From: Welwitschia mirabilis
Lineage: Eukaryota; Gnetophyta; Gnetopsida; Welwitschiales
NCBI GenBank assembly: GCA_051453625.1
Contig: JBOZIK010000001.1
Coordinates: forward strand, 64,127,812-64,157,861
DNA: 30,050 nt
Direction: 5' to 3'
Within the stretch, counting starts at the first letter, position 1. Each line of letters starts with the position of its first letter. The position numbers and the translations under genes were made by a program. The notes beneath the pieces were generated by a model. It did not search any database, had not been told where the DNA came from, and saw nothing but the letters and a program-made list of their open reading frames with translations. Shown one piece after another: positions 18,609 to 30,050 of the stretch.

Positions 18609-21383
18609 TGATGGAGGATAGAAAATAATATAAATAGTTCAAAAGGATATAATCCAAATCATAACACTTCACGACCTTTCATCACTACTTTGAATAAATA
18701 TCTCGAGAGAGAAGTAATAAATAATAAAGGTTAAATATTGAGGGAACATTACAGAATTAGGGGCATTCCAAGAAGTTGTAAGCATTTAATCAATGCATAG
18801 TTTTATTAAATAAGGCCCCCTTCTGAGTAATGCATTTAATGCCTTCAAATGTAGCATTAAATTCATTGATCAATTTGAATAATAGATAAATAATAAGGGG
18901 TATCTTCTTGTGCTTCTGTAGCATTACTTAATTAACAATACTAGGCAAAAATGCTATAGCTGAAATTGCTACCTAATGCGAATTATTATTTTTCTTTTTG
19001 AAGCTAAGGGTCTTTGAAATGGAAAAGGGCATTATAATTAATGCTTGAACTTATAATGTTATCTCTCTTAAATACAACACATTTCTCCTAGCTAATTAAC
19101 CAGGTTCTTAGCTCAAATTTCCCATCGAAATTTGGCCCCTCACCTATGAGCATTGTTGTGCTTGCCTATGGAGGTATTTTTTACACACACCCTTGCTACT
19201 AGTGATGAGTTCTTATAAATGAGCCTAACTGGTAGATTAAATATTAAATGAACTAGTCCATCTTTAGTAGTTGTTCCATAGTATAATAATAGAAAACATT
19301 TATTGTGAAAGTAGAGGTCAACGGTTTGAATCTCATCATGTACATCAAACCATAAATTTTTAGTAAAATTTCTCTTCTCTCACTATCAGAACCTTATAAA
19401 AATTAATTATTTAATTATGAATTAACTCAATCCTAAATTCTTTTGGTTTTGAATCTTTTAAAAAGAGGGAGAATCACATTCCCTTTTTAAAAAATTAATA
19501 TTAATAAATGAACAATACATTTAAGGCATATTATTCTATAGTTACATTTAACTAAGGTTTTTAAGAAAATTTAACAACTAAAGCATAGAAATAATATGCC
19601 AATTAATACTTATCAAAATAAAGTTTTCAAAAAATTACAATTACAATTTCACATTCAAGGCTATTTGTGATAAAATACACAACTAAAGATTCAAGGTTTT
19701 TAATAAATTTCATCAAGTAATAATTGAATACTATGATCTAAAATCATTACATTTCATTGCTAGAAATTTCAAGGAAAATTATTCATTATTCCATACAATA
19801 TGTATCTTTTAAGTAAACTTCATAAATTGCAAATCACACATACAATAAAATGGAGTTTAAATCTCATCATAAGCAATGAACATTATATAGAAAGGCATAT
19901 TATATTCTCATGAAACTCAGTCATATAATACCAAGTATTTAAGACAAAATAAGGATTACAAGTATTTAGCAAACTTTTTTCATCAATACTGGATCAATGA
20001 TCCTCCACATCCTTATGCCTACTTCAGCATCTGTACTCTAGATTTTTCACTTATCATACAAAAGTATGAAATGAGAACTATGAAAATCTCATAACTTCTA
20101 GTATGGTTTAAGCAAGACTAGGTAAGATAGGTAAGGATTTTTAAGAGTTAAAATATGAAAGATAAGTAAGAACTTCAAGAACAAATTGTATCATAAACAT
20201 CGACCTTATGGTTATAACATGAGAATAATTAATATATATTTTTGATATGTTTTAGTTACTTCACTATCTAATTTGGTGATCTGTAAAGCCCAATGCCTCT
20301 TGGTGATCTATGATACTCATATAATATTTTAAATTTCACTCCACTACCTGATCCAATGATCTGTGAAGCCACTACCTCCTTCACTGCTTCATTTGGTGAT
20401 CTGTGAAGTCCACTGCCTCATTTAGTAATATGTGGAATTCTCACTTTACTACCTCATCTAGTGATGTATGAAGCCCACTGCCTCATTTAAAGATCTATGG
20501 AATTACATTAGCTATAAGTTCAAGAAATCACATTAACAAAAGTAGTATGTTAAGATAAAACCACAAAGTATCTATCCATGATAAGTACAACTTAATTTGT
20601 AATATCAAAACATTAAGTAAAGATGGTAGCAGGAGATGAGACTTAGAATAAGACTGATTCTACTCTTATCAAGTGTTATACTTTTTTTTTTATATTTGTT
20701 TCACAAGAATATAGACACATCAAACACAATAACACATTGCATACAAATAAATGGACAAACAAGAAAGTGAGAAATAATAAAACCATACCCATATGTATTT
20801 AAGCTCTTAAAATATCTTTCAAGTTTCCAAAGATCCTAAACTTGTTAAGCTCCAAGATTTCAAGGCAAGGTCTTTTTAGAAAAATAAACTAGACTTAAGG
20901 GAGGAAAAACTCTATTTATAATAAGAGAATATGGGTAAAGTGAAAGGACTCAAGAATATGAAAGGATACATCATGGGTTAATAGTAAAGGTGGTGGTTTC
21001 ATAATGTGTCATAAAAGGCTTGAATGGCCACTAGACGCTTTAATAATATAAAAAGAATGCTTTCTATTCTATCACATTTAATCATAGTAATGAGGAAAAA
21101 TAAATAACAAGCTTCCAAAATTAACATTTTGTCATGCATAATTTCTAAGAAGTGCAAAAATAATAAGTAAATGAAATCATCACCACTACAAGAACATTTT
21201 TAAAGATTTATAAGTAGTATTTTAATCAAGAAAAAAGAAACTCAAAGCATAATATAATGTAACAACATCTCAAGAACATAATATTTATGTCATTTGGAGA
21301 TTTCAAAGAATTAAATCTTTTTAATCAATTCTTTAAACTTAATCTTTGCATCTTTTTAAAGAAGTAAAAATGTGAGCATGACA
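18609..21383 (-). repeat. 3' LTR (left copy) of the large-LTR element
   Basis: It aligns collinearly with 26065-28892 from AAATAGTTCAAAAGGAT near its left end to CTTTGCATCTTTTTAAA...GTAAAAATGTG near its right end. On the minus strand it starts TGTCATGCTCAC at 21383. The left end near 18609 (TGATGGAGGATAG versus TAATGAAGAATAT in the other copy) is approximate. It contains a tandem repeat block at 20251-20510. Confidence 0.85.
20251..20510 (+). repeat. Tandem repeats of a CACTGCCTCATTTGGTGATC unit in the left LTR
   Basis: About eight diverged copies of a roughly 30-bp motif (CACTGCCTCATTTGGTGATC followed by TGTGAAGCC) occur, some separated by short AT-rich spacers. The homologous block in the right LTR is at 27651-28020, so the array predates the element's insertion. 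Confidence 0.85.
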
Positions 21384-21397
21384 TTTCTCACCTTCTT
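21384..21397 (-). other. Polypurine tract of the large-LTR element
   Basis: The minus strand reads AAGAAGGTGAGAAA directly before the LTR start TGTCATGC. Upstream on that strand TTTTAAGGATGAAAGTTCTT resembles the conserved gypsy pol end (TTTCGAGGACGAA...TTCTTAAG). Together they show the 3' junction of a Ty3/gypsy element. Confidence 0.7.
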
Positions 21398-21449
21398 AAG
21401 AACTTTCATCCTTAAAACTTGCTCAGGTCTCTAGTAATTAATATATACT

Positions 21450-23164
21450 CTATCTTCCAAGTTTTCACTTTTATAGCTTGATTGTATCATATTGATTTTA
21501 AAAAATATTCTTCATAATATGTATTAAAAATTTCCTTTAAAGACATACAAATCTTTGCAACCTTTCTAAAAATTAATTTAGCAATTTAAACTATAATTGA
21601 TATCTTCATATATAACATGGATCATGCCATCTTACTAAGCACTTCATAGTAAAAATATAAGTCATATTAATTCTTCATTATTTTGATAATTGTATGACAA
21701 GTACATGTTGATAGTTTCTTCTTAGATGCCTTCATATTGAATATAGTAGGTATAGGCTAGCCTTTAGCTTGACACTATTATTCAATAAACAAATTCACAT
21801 AGCTTATTCTAGGTTATTAATATCATTGATCTAAAGATTCATACTATTATTCTTATGTTAAGTGAGATGCCTAATCACCTTTATTATAATTCTAACTCCA
21901 TGGCATATTGACTTCAAAATTTACACAAACTCTTTTGTTAATCACGACCTTCTAACATTTTCCATTTTCTAGGGTTATAATGATTACTTAATTAGAGAAA
22001 ATTGTTATGAACTAGCACATCTCTCATGTAAGAAATCTCTAAGAAATAGTTAAATATGCTTAAAAATAAGTTGAACCATTTAATTTCATAAGACAAATTA
22101 TCTCAATGACCTCCTTGCTTTAAACAAAGCCAAATATGCTTAAACTATTAAGTTAAGAACTACAACTCAAATGTGGTAGCACTATAATTTCTTTCTTCAA
22201 ATTGTAACACACACTTCTAAAGTTATTATTTATAAATTCCTCAAGACTAAGTTTTAAAATTATAGATCTCTTCTACATTATACTCCTTTGTTGTGCACCT
22301 CTTCTTTTAATGCCTCTTGATACTTCTTCATGTATAATCTAGTTGAATTTTCTCTTTAATGATTTATATATATAATGTAGCATCTTAAGGTCCAATAAGT
22401 CAAGGATAGAATGTGTTAAATAAGGCTATGAAAGTATAGATCAAATAAATATACAAGGGCTTTTAGATTAGTTGAGAGCGAGCAATGTCTACCCCTATAA
22501 GGTTGAATACCTATAAGAATATTCCATCTAAGAAAGATCACAAAATTTAATCATAAAGATAGGATTAGATAGTTAAGACTTATCATATGGCTAAGGATTA
22601 CAAAATATGAGTCAATCGTAACTATGAATGAGGGCTCAATTGATATAAGAAATTCTTAAGATAAAGGGCTATTTAAGGATTTACTAATAATAGTGTATAG
22701 GTTAACCAGATAAGCTAAAGAGTTAATCCATTGATGCAAGTAATGCCTCTTCACTTTTATCCACTAAGATATCAAGATAATATAAAGGGAAGCCTTTGCA
22801 TGCTAATAACTATAACTAACTTAGGTGCTAGAAAGTTTTCATTTAGTAAAGGTAAAGAATCAATTTTCTTATATTGGCTTTTTGTTCTTGCTTACATCAT
22901 TAACAGAATTAATTTCTACATCATTTAGATTATTTTTGTTTCTTATTTGAGAAAATTTCATTCTTCTTCATTTATTTTTGCAATCTCATTATCGTTGTCT
23001 TTAATCATAATCATATCATCCTCTATCTTCATAGACTTAGTACTTAATATGATCTTGTGTCTTCTTCAATTCCTTATCACCATTAAAAGTAATAAAACTT
23101 CCATGAAAACTTTAATAAGAGTGGAAGGAAAACTGGCTTTAATAGAAATAACCTGTAGATCTAA
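21450..23164. other. Internal region without recognised domain
   Basis: AT-rich sequence between the gag relic and the pol end of the large-LTR element. Short hydrophobic plus-strand frames (for example 22947-23168) look like antisense readings of acidic or lysine-rich sequence. The expected protease, RT, RNase H and integrase (about 4 kb in a complete element) do not fit in this 1.7 kb, and no motif of them was found. Confidence 0.6.
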
Positions 23165-23717
23165 CTAGATGACATCTTCTATACACTTGTTGTAGGTACT
23201 TATTGTTTCTTCCTTTAAAGGCAATTTATAATATAGAAAATGCCCCATGATCTTGAAATCATTAGTTGAATTTAAAAGACTGATCATTTCTTGATAGTCC
23301 CACAAATCTATCTCTTCCTCGAGTTGGATAAGTCTACTTTTTTCCTTGAAGTTTATGTGTTGCTCTAATGTTGATTGTAGCCACATTTACTTTATTATGA
23401 GTAAAAGATTCCTTTCATGATTGCATTCTTCTATATCTTAAGGCATTATTCTTTGTGCTCTAATATATTTATTCATGACACATAATTCTTCACTACTTTT
23501 AGCCTTCTCTAAGGCTTCTATAATTGTCTTTGGTTGAAATAATTTGACTTGATCTTAAATTACTATATGTAGACTAGTCATAAATCTTCTAACTTCTATT
23601 ATTCATACCTATTTATAAGATTATAGAACTTGTTGGCCTTTACATTTATGAAAAATTTTGTGATGCATCTATCTTTATATTTTCTTTTAAATCCTTTCCA
23701 TTTAAGAAGTATTAAAA
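23165..23717 (-). pseudogene. Gypsy gag relic of the large-LTR element (minus strand)
   Basis: On the minus strand the trace reads WKGFKRKYKDR then KANKFYNLINRYE (about 23630-23700), EVRRFMTSLHIVI and DQVKLFQPKTIIEALEKAKS (about 23500-23610), and, after a frame break, a 73-codon open frame (23386-23165). In that frame DFKIMGHFLYYKLPLKEE looks like a decayed CCHC knuckle (G-H-F-x3 retained, cysteines lost). This is the usual Ty3/gypsy order: capsid WxxF block, GL-x-P-x-IRDQV helix, knuckle. The N-terminal part is cut by the 100-N gap. Confidence 0.65.
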
Positions 23718-23817
23718 NNNNNNNNNNNNNNNNNNNNNNNNNNNNNNNNNNNNNNNNNNNNNNNNNNNNNNNNNNNNNNNNNNNNNNNNNNNNNNNNNNN
23801 NNNNNNNNNNNNNNNNN
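23718..23817. other. Assembly gap, 100 N
   Basis: A placeholder gap within the gag region of the large-LTR element. Unlike the gap at 4992-5091, I see no shared sequence on its two sides. The gag N-terminus may lie in it. Confidence 0.99.
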
Positions 23818-26064
23818 TTACTATTCTTATGAGAATGTTTTAAGTTTCTTCTTCTTTTAGCAAGAATTTCCTCAAATCACTATTCATTAAAGTAATTGAG
23901 AAGATTGGAACAAGAGAATTTTATTTCAATATGGTAAGAAAGAGAAGTATACAATGAAAATTAAGTTTTTCTCTCTTTGATGTTTCATTGTTTTATCAAA
24001 ATTATTAATCCTTAACACTTAAAAGATGTGTAATGGCTATTTATTTTAATTATCATGAAAATACCTAACAGAATGAAAATACAGAGAAAGAAAAATTTGA
24101 TTCTAAAATAATAAAAATAGAAAAAAATTGTTCTTCTTCAATTCTTGAAAATTTGCGTACCTGGGATGTGTACCTATATTTTACTCAAAGTTGAATAATC
24201 CTTTTCTAATATTTTTATCAATCAAGTTCTTCTTTCTCTAATATTTGGTCTTACTATCAGAATTCACTATCATTCCTACATACTCAAATAGCAAATAAAA
24301 AATTGAAATAAAGAATAATAGTCCATCATCCACCTAGTTGTGGGGACAACAAGGAAGATGATGATTAAAAAAAAAAAAAATCTCTAAAAAAATTGTAGAA
24401 AATAAAAAATTAAATTATCATTATGTTTATCATGGGGATCGTAAAAAAGACGATAGTAACTTTATTATTTAAATAAGAATAGAAAAATAGCCAAAATAAA
24501 AATTCATTTTAAAATTATAAAACTATTGTGCCCAATGTCATTGGAACAACATAAAGGATGGCAGGGTCCCTAAAAACCATGAAAAATAAAAGTTACAAAA
24601 ATAAATCTAATTTAAGCTAAGCTAAAAATACAATACTATATCAAATAAATAATCTAAATAGAATATTCAAGGTACTTATCTAGTAAGTGATAATTCTCTA
24701 GCTTCTTACAGCCTTCCTTGAAAACGATGTCAAAATGTTATGGTATGAATTTATGTAATCTTAAAGTTTTTTAGGTAAGCTTATAAATCAAATAACTTTT
24801 AAAAAAACACATGCTAGTATAGATGGGAGTTTACCTGAATGTTGTAATCCCAATGAAGACACTAGGCATAGAGGTAGAGAATTAATTTCTAATAGTTTCT
24901 TTTAGTCTCTTATCTTTTAATAACTAAAAGGAAATAAATTAAGTGCAATTCAATGTAAATGGATATGAAATGTAATGAAAATATAATTAATTCTATTGGT
25001 TCATAATTCTTTTATTACAAGAAATAGTTCTCTATAATTTAGATCACTTCAGAAGAGTACTTAACTTGTTCCTAACCAACATAAACTATGAGACATACCA
25101 AGTAGAATAAGAAATGCAATGTGAAATGGAAATGGAATAATAATGCAATCTATTACTAACCAAAGTCAACCTTAACAAAGGTTGCCCTTATGATCTAAAT
25201 AAATCACAAAACTATCACTTAACTATGATGAACTTAAACCATAAGGGACATAAACTGAATTGAAATAAAAAGAGTAATTGTATTAATTTCAAAGAACTTT
25301 ACATCCACTTATAACAAAACAGCAGCAGCTCAATGGAAGAGACTTATCCTAACACTGAGTAGCTATTAAATGGACCTCTTATCCTTCAATCTTCTGTCAC
25401 AAGCATATCAGATACAAAATATAGATTGAAAGTGAGGATAAAGGGTGTATTTATAATTTTACATTGAAAGTTCTAGAGCCATAGCCCTAGAAGTTAGGTA
25501 AGAAACCCTAGTAGTCTAAGTAGGGCAGATGACCTCATTATAAGATAATTTAATGCCACTTATATAAAACAGTTTATGTCCTGACTATCATGTGGATGAC
25601 ATTGAGGATGATGCTCCTTTACAGTAGACAATTAATTAGCTTCTGACTCTATAATCGATCTCACAGTTGACTTCATTGTCCCTCATGTTATGAGGATGAT
25701 AATGGAGATGACACCCCCTCAAAAATAATGCTTCATTAACTCTAATCTCTAGTCTAAATTACTATTGCAATAGGCTAATACCATGTGTTATTTTCTCTAT
25801 CGTGGGAATGATGATAGGGATGACATCCTTCCAAAGCTTCTTAAATAAAGCAAAATAGCCTTCTTCATCATTAGTCTTCTTCTAACATACTAAGTATCAG
25901 AACATGCCTTAAATGCCTCCAATTATGCTAAGAATTACATGTTTTTTATGATCATCCCATTGACTTGTCATAATCATCAAAATTGCATTTAAACTTGTAT
26001 AAATGTCTTGAAAAAGTATTCTGAATACATTATTAAATTCCTATAAATTGGCATTGCAACACTC
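23818..26064. other. Non-coding stretch between gag relic and right LTR
   Basis: About 2.2 kb without coding signal. A normal gypsy element would have its primer binding site next to the right LTR (about 26050-26064), but none is recognisable. The extra length suggests a leader longer than usual or another insertion. It contains a 14-A run (24367-24380) and two clusters of a degenerate GGATGAC-bearing repeat (24325-24565 and 25585-25835). Confidence 0.5.
24325..25835 (+). repeat. Two clusters of a degenerate repeat of about 100-115 bp
   Basis: A motif of the form CATGNGGATGACAN-GAGGATGAC-CCC recurs near 25590, 25686 and 25803. More decayed copies occur near 24328, 24430 and 24530. Spacing is roughly 100-115 bp in both clusters. 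Similarity between units is confined to about 35 bp and was judged by eye. Confidence 0.4.
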
Positions 26065-27650
26065 TAATGAAGAATATAAAGTAAGATAAATAGTTCAAAA
26101 GGATGTAATTTGGATCATAAAAATTCACCACCTTTCATCACTCCTTTGCACAAACATCTAAAGAGAGAAACAACAGATAATGAAGGTTAATGTTAAGGGA
26201 ATGTTATAGAATTAATGGCATTTCAAGAAGTTGCAAGCATTTATTCAATTTATAGTTTTATTAAATAAGGTCCCTTTCTAAGTAACACATGTAATGCCTT
26301 CAAATGTAGCATTAAATGCATTGATTAATTTGAATAATAGCTAAATAAGAGATAGCATCTTCTTACGCTTCTGTAGTGTTACTTGACTATTTATACTAGG
26401 TGAAAACACTATATTTGAAATTGCTATCCGATGCAAATCATTATTTTTTTTTAATACAATGGGTGTTGGAATGGGAAAGTGTATTAGAATTAATGCTTTA
26501 CCTCATGATGTTATCTGTCTCAAATGCAATGCATTTCTCCTAGCCAACTAGCTAGGTTTTTGGCTCAAATTTCACATCCAAACTTGGCCCCTCACCTGTG
26601 AGTGTTGTTGCACTTGCCTATAGAGGTCGCTTCCATACAACATCCTTTTTTATGGTGAATTCTCAAACATAATCCTAATGGATAAATTAAATATGGAAGA
26701 AAATAGTCCATTTTCAGCATCTCATCACGTACACCGAACCATAAATTTTTATTAAACTTTTTCTTCTCTCACTATCACAACCTTATAAAAATTAATCATT
26801 TAATTGTGAACTAACTCAAGCCTAAATGCTTTGGATTTTGAATCTTTTATGAGGAGGGAGAATCACATACCCTTTTAAAAAAAAAATTAATACTAATAGA
26901 TGAACATTACATTTAAAGCATATTATTCTATAGTTACATTTAACTAAGGTTTTAAAGAAAATTTAACAACTAAAGCATAGAAATAATATGTTAATTCATA
27001 CTTACAAAAATAAAGATTTCAAGAAATTACAATCACAATTCAACATTCAATTCTATTTGTGATAAAATACACAACTAAATATTCAAGATTTTTGATAAAG
27101 TTCATTAAGTAATAATTGAAGAATATGATCTAAAATCATCACATTTCATTGCTTGAAATTTCAAGGAAAATTATTCATTACTTAATATAATATGAATCTT
27201 CTAAGTAAACTTTGTAAATTACAAATCACACATATAATAAAATGGATTTTTAACTCTCATCATAACCAATGAACATTATACAGAAAGACATATTATGTTC
27301 TCATGAAACTCAATCATATAATACCAAGTATTTAAGACAAAATAAGGATTACAAATTATTCAAAACAATTTTTTCATTAATATTGACTTAATAATCCTCC
27401 ACATTCTTTTGCCTACTTTAGCATTTATACTCTAAATTTCCCATCTATTATACAAAAGTATGGGATGAGAACAATGAAAATCTCAGAGCTCCTAGTATGG
27501 TTCAGGCAAAATTAGACAAGATAAGCAAGGATTTTCAAGAGTTAAGATAGGAAAGATAAGTAAGAACTTTAAGAACAAGTTGTATCACAAAATTAACCTT
27601 ATGGTTATAAAACGTGAATAATCAATATATATTTTTATATATTTCAATAA

Positions 27651-27809
27651 CTTCACTAGCTCATTCGGTGATCTATAAATCCCACTTCCTCATTCTGCAA
27701 TCTGTGGTACTCATATATTATTTTATATTTCACTTCACTGCCTTATTCGGTGATTTGTGAATCCCACTGCCTCATTTAATGATCTGTGGTTCTTATGTAT
27801 GTGTGTATG

Positions 27810-27854
<45 letters not shown>

Positions 27855-28020
27855 TCACTATCTCATTTGATGATCTTTGAAGCCCACTACCTCATTTGAT
27901 GATGTATGGTTAATTTATATCTTCACTACCTCATTTAGTGATTTGTGAAATTCTCACTTCACTATCTCATTTAGTGATCTATGAAGTCCATTGTCTTATT
28001 CGATGATCTATAGAATTACA
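27651..28020 (+). repeat. Tandem repeats in the right LTR
   Basis: Homologous to the 20251-20510 block, with the same CACTGCCTCATTYGGTGATC core. It is longer here, interrupted by the microsatellite and an extra unit or two, showing that the array changed copy number after insertion. Confidence 0.85.
27795..27852. repeat. TG/TA microsatellite
   Basis: A TATGTGTGTATGTATG start runs into an uninterrupted TA tract to about 27850. It is absent from the matching position in the left LTR, so it arose or expanded after the two LTRs separated. Confidence 0.97.
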
Positions 28021-28892
28021 TAATCATAGGTCTAACCACACTAATGAGAGTAGTATAATAAGGTAAAACCATGAAGTATCTGTTCATGGTAGGTACAACT
28101 TGAGTTATAATATTAAGACATTGAGTATAGAAGGTACTAGAAGATGAGACTTGGAATAAGACTGATTCTACTCTTATTAAGCATCATACTTTTTTTTTTA
28201 AATATTTGTTTCATAAGAATATAAACACAACAAATATAATAATGCATTGCATACAAAGCAATGGACCAATAAGAAAGTAATAAAGAATAGAATCATACCT
28301 ATATTTATTCAAGCTCTTTAAATATCTTCCAAGTTTCTAAAGCTCCTAGATCTCCTAAGCTCTAAGATTTTAAGGTAAGATCTTTTTGGAAAAATAAACT
28401 AGACTTAATAGAGAAGAACTCTATCTATAATGAGAGAATGTGGATAAAGTGAAAGGACTTAAGAATATGAAAGTATACATCATGAGCCAATGGAAAAGGT
28501 GGTGGTTTCATAACATATCATAAAAGGCTTGTCTGGCCATCGAGTGCTTTAATAATGTAAAACGAATGCTTTCTATTTTATTACATTTAATCATAATAAT
28601 GAAGAAAAATAAATAACAAGCCTCCACAATTAATATTTGACCATGCGTAATTTTTATAAAGCACAAAAATAATAAGTAAATAAAATCATCACAACTACAA
28701 GAACATTCTTGAAGATTTATAAGTAATATTTTAATCAAAACAGAAGGAACTTAAAGCACAATTTAATATAACAATATCTGAAGAATATAATAATTATATT
28801 AGTTAGAGATTTTAAATAATTAAAGCTTTCTATATAATTTATTAAACTTAGTCTTTGCATCTTTTAAAAAAAGTAAAAATGTGGACGTGATA

Positions 28893-29690
28893 GAGATAGA
28901 TAGGATTGATTTTTCTTAAAGCTAGAACCCTTAGGAGGAATTAATTTCTTTTTTTTCATTGTCTTCGCCAATTTTTTAAGCTATTTTTTCTTTCTCTATA
29001 GCCTAAAATAAAATTTGGGGTTAAAACATAGATATTTTAGAAGCACTAAAAAGAAGAAAACTATTAATAAAGAGATTTGCTTTGGCTTTTTTATGAAGCT
29101 GCATATGTGATACATATCTAAATAATTCTATAAATTTAAATTCATGAAAAGCTATGGTCACATTATGAGCTTACCTAAGATTATAGAATTCAATAACCTT
29201 TTAACAAATGTAGAATTTAATGATATACTTCTTTTTAAATATGTGCTTAAACTCTTCCTATAAATATTCCACCTCACCTACTCTTTTCATCTTTGTTTTC
29301 CATCATAATTTATCTTCTCCTTGTAATATGTAGATAGCTAAAGAAGCCTTTTTATATTCATCATATTCTAGGGTGGTTATAACTTTTTCAACATCACTTA
29401 GCCATGCTTCTAATTTTGATGGATCTAAAACTCCTATAAACTTTGATGGATCTAACTTAATAAATGTTTGAGTTAACTTCCTCATGCCCACATATTTATT
29501 ATATTGATTAGTACCATTGTTCGTTCATGGGTTTTGACTTTGATTTACTTTTTATGATATAAAGTACATAAATGCACTCATTAACACTTCTAGAATAAGA
29601 GTGATAAAGGTTGGTTTCCATCATTATGTTGTAGATTAGTCCTTTAGTTATCTTGATGTTAAGTAATTGGTGTAATTGAATTAACTTCAA
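28893..29690 (-). pseudogene. Ty3/gypsy gag relic cut by the large LTR (minus strand)
   Basis: The minus strand has an open stretch of 62 codons (29491-29303) with FIKLDPSKFIGVLDPSKLEA, WLSDVEKVI and AIYILQGEDKL. This is the classical gag capsid start (KL-PP-F-G-DP-EAE-WL and LQGEA-W). The next blocks continue leftwards: FKHIFKKKY, then AFHEFKFIELFRYVSHM (about 29100-29160), then an AIEKEKIA helix and a Lys/Asn-rich linker with Gln-to-stop changes up to about 28893. There it ends abruptly at the outer edge of the large LTR. This is the expected picture of an insertion into gag. An upstream open frame (29690-29508) may be the gag N-terminus. Confidence 0.75.
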
Positions 29691-30050
29691 GACTTGATTG
29701 ATGATGGTGAGCCAACTGGAAGGAGTAAAAAATATTATTAAATTTGATTAATAATAGGATAAATCTTATATTAAAAGTAAAAGTTCATATGTTCTTAATA
29801 AATATTCCATTATAACCATGAGGTAATTAATTTAAACTAAATGATTAAGTTAATTCCTCTTCCTTACTCATAAAGGGATTTATTCCATTAGAATCATAAG
29901 ATACTAATATAGATTATAATTAGAAAGCATGGAGGACTTGATTATGTATTTAATATAAACTACTTAAGGGTTTAATTTGTTTAATTTTGTAAAGGTAAAT
30001 ATACTTATAATATATTTATTTATGTTTTTATTACAATGATTAAGCTCTAT
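29691..30050. other. Nothing recognised
   Basis: AT-rich sequence upstream (minus strand) of the gag relic, where a leader, primer binding site and 5' LTR would be expected. None of these was recognised before the window ends. Confidence 0.5.

Larger units (their letters stand above)
18609..28892 (-). mobile_element. Large-LTR gypsy-type element lacking recognisable RT/integrase
   Basis: Two direct copies of about 2.8 kb (18609-21383 and 26065-28892) enclose a 4.7-kb internal region. Just inside the left copy, the minus strand reads a pol-end-like stretch and a purine tract (21384-21397) followed by TGTCATGCTCAC, the start of the LTR, so the element runs right to left. A gag relic lies at 23165-23717. 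RT, RNase H and integrase are not seen, so it is an internally deleted or non-autonomous Ty3/gypsy derivative. The LTRs differ visibly throughout (my by-eye impression is 10-20%), so it is old. A target-site duplication could not be fixed. Confidence 0.7.
26065..28892 (-). repeat. 5' LTR (right copy) of the large-LTR element
   Basis: Direct copy of 18609-21383. On the minus strand it starts TATCACGTCCAC at 28892 (TG to TA relative to the other copy). It is slightly longer because of a microsatellite at 27795-27852. Both copies share the block CTCATCTCC-free TTTAAGACAAAATAAGGATT, AATACCAAGTATTTAAGAC and many others in the same order. Confidence 0.85.

Noticed and set aside
22947-23168. 73-codon plus-strand frame with an Ile/Ser/Leu-rich start resembling a signal peptide
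   Set aside because: The region is downstream of minus-strand gag; the plus reading is the complement of an Asp/Asn/Lys-rich stretch.
23718-23817. Second 100-N gap as another unmerged overlap
   Set aside because: The two sides share no recognisable sequence, unlike the gap at 4992-5091.

Overview
This window looks like repeat-rich nuclear DNA of a flowering plant. The evidence is a very AT-rich composition, no bacterial-style gene packing, several layers of decayed plant LTR retrotransposons (Ty1/copia and Ty3/gypsy on both strands), a pseudogene resembling the plant 'putative plant transposon protein' family, and scaffold gaps of 8, 100 and 100 N. A monocot is possible, but the sequence alone does not settle it. 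I found no intact host gene, tRNA, rRNA or CRISPR array. Every recognisable coding region is a pseudogene of a mobile element.

Layout. (1) 1-5777, plus strand: a SIRE/Maximus-like copia element. It has gag with two CCHC knuckles and a dead protease/pre-integrase region (43-2163), then a promoter-like stretch with a perfect 14-bp inverted repeat, and a 'putative plant transposon protein'-like pseudogene (2579-3619) where reverse transcriptase and integrase would be expected. A polypurine tract and the 3' LTR follow (about 4203-5777, with internal tandem repeats and an assembly gap). (2) 5778-8690, plus strand: a Ty3/gypsy pol (RT, RNase H, integrase), apparently the older host of the copia insertion. 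(3) 8691-14290: poorly understood. It holds hairpins, an unidentified minus-strand coding relic (9700-10257), a block of 31-bp tandem repeats (10547-11325), a 50-bp duplication, stem-forming repeats, and an unidentified plus-strand coding relic (12420-13980). (4) 14300-18608, minus strand: a chromovirus-like Ty3/gypsy element (integrase, RNase H, RT, protease, gag C-terminus, primer binding site, probable 5' LTR). (5) 18609-28892, minus strand: a large element bounded by two diverged direct LTRs of about 2.8 kb. It keeps a gag relic and a 3' polypurine tract, but I see no RT or integrase. (6) 28893-29690, minus strand: a gag relic that stops exactly at the edge of that LTR, suggesting a nested insertion.

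These genes do not work together; the window is a stack of insertions. Decay is dominated by in-frame stops at positions where the families carry Gln, Arg or Trp. This fits C-to-T loss in methylated DNA and is clearest in the copia gag-protease frame, which has about 20 stops but no frameshift over about 2.1 kb. The most interesting points are the structure of the copia derivative, the 31-bp repeat block with its flanking unidentified coding relics, and the RT-less large-LTR element. The N gap at 4992-5091 is flanked by an identical 50-bp sequence and is probably an unmerged contig overlap.
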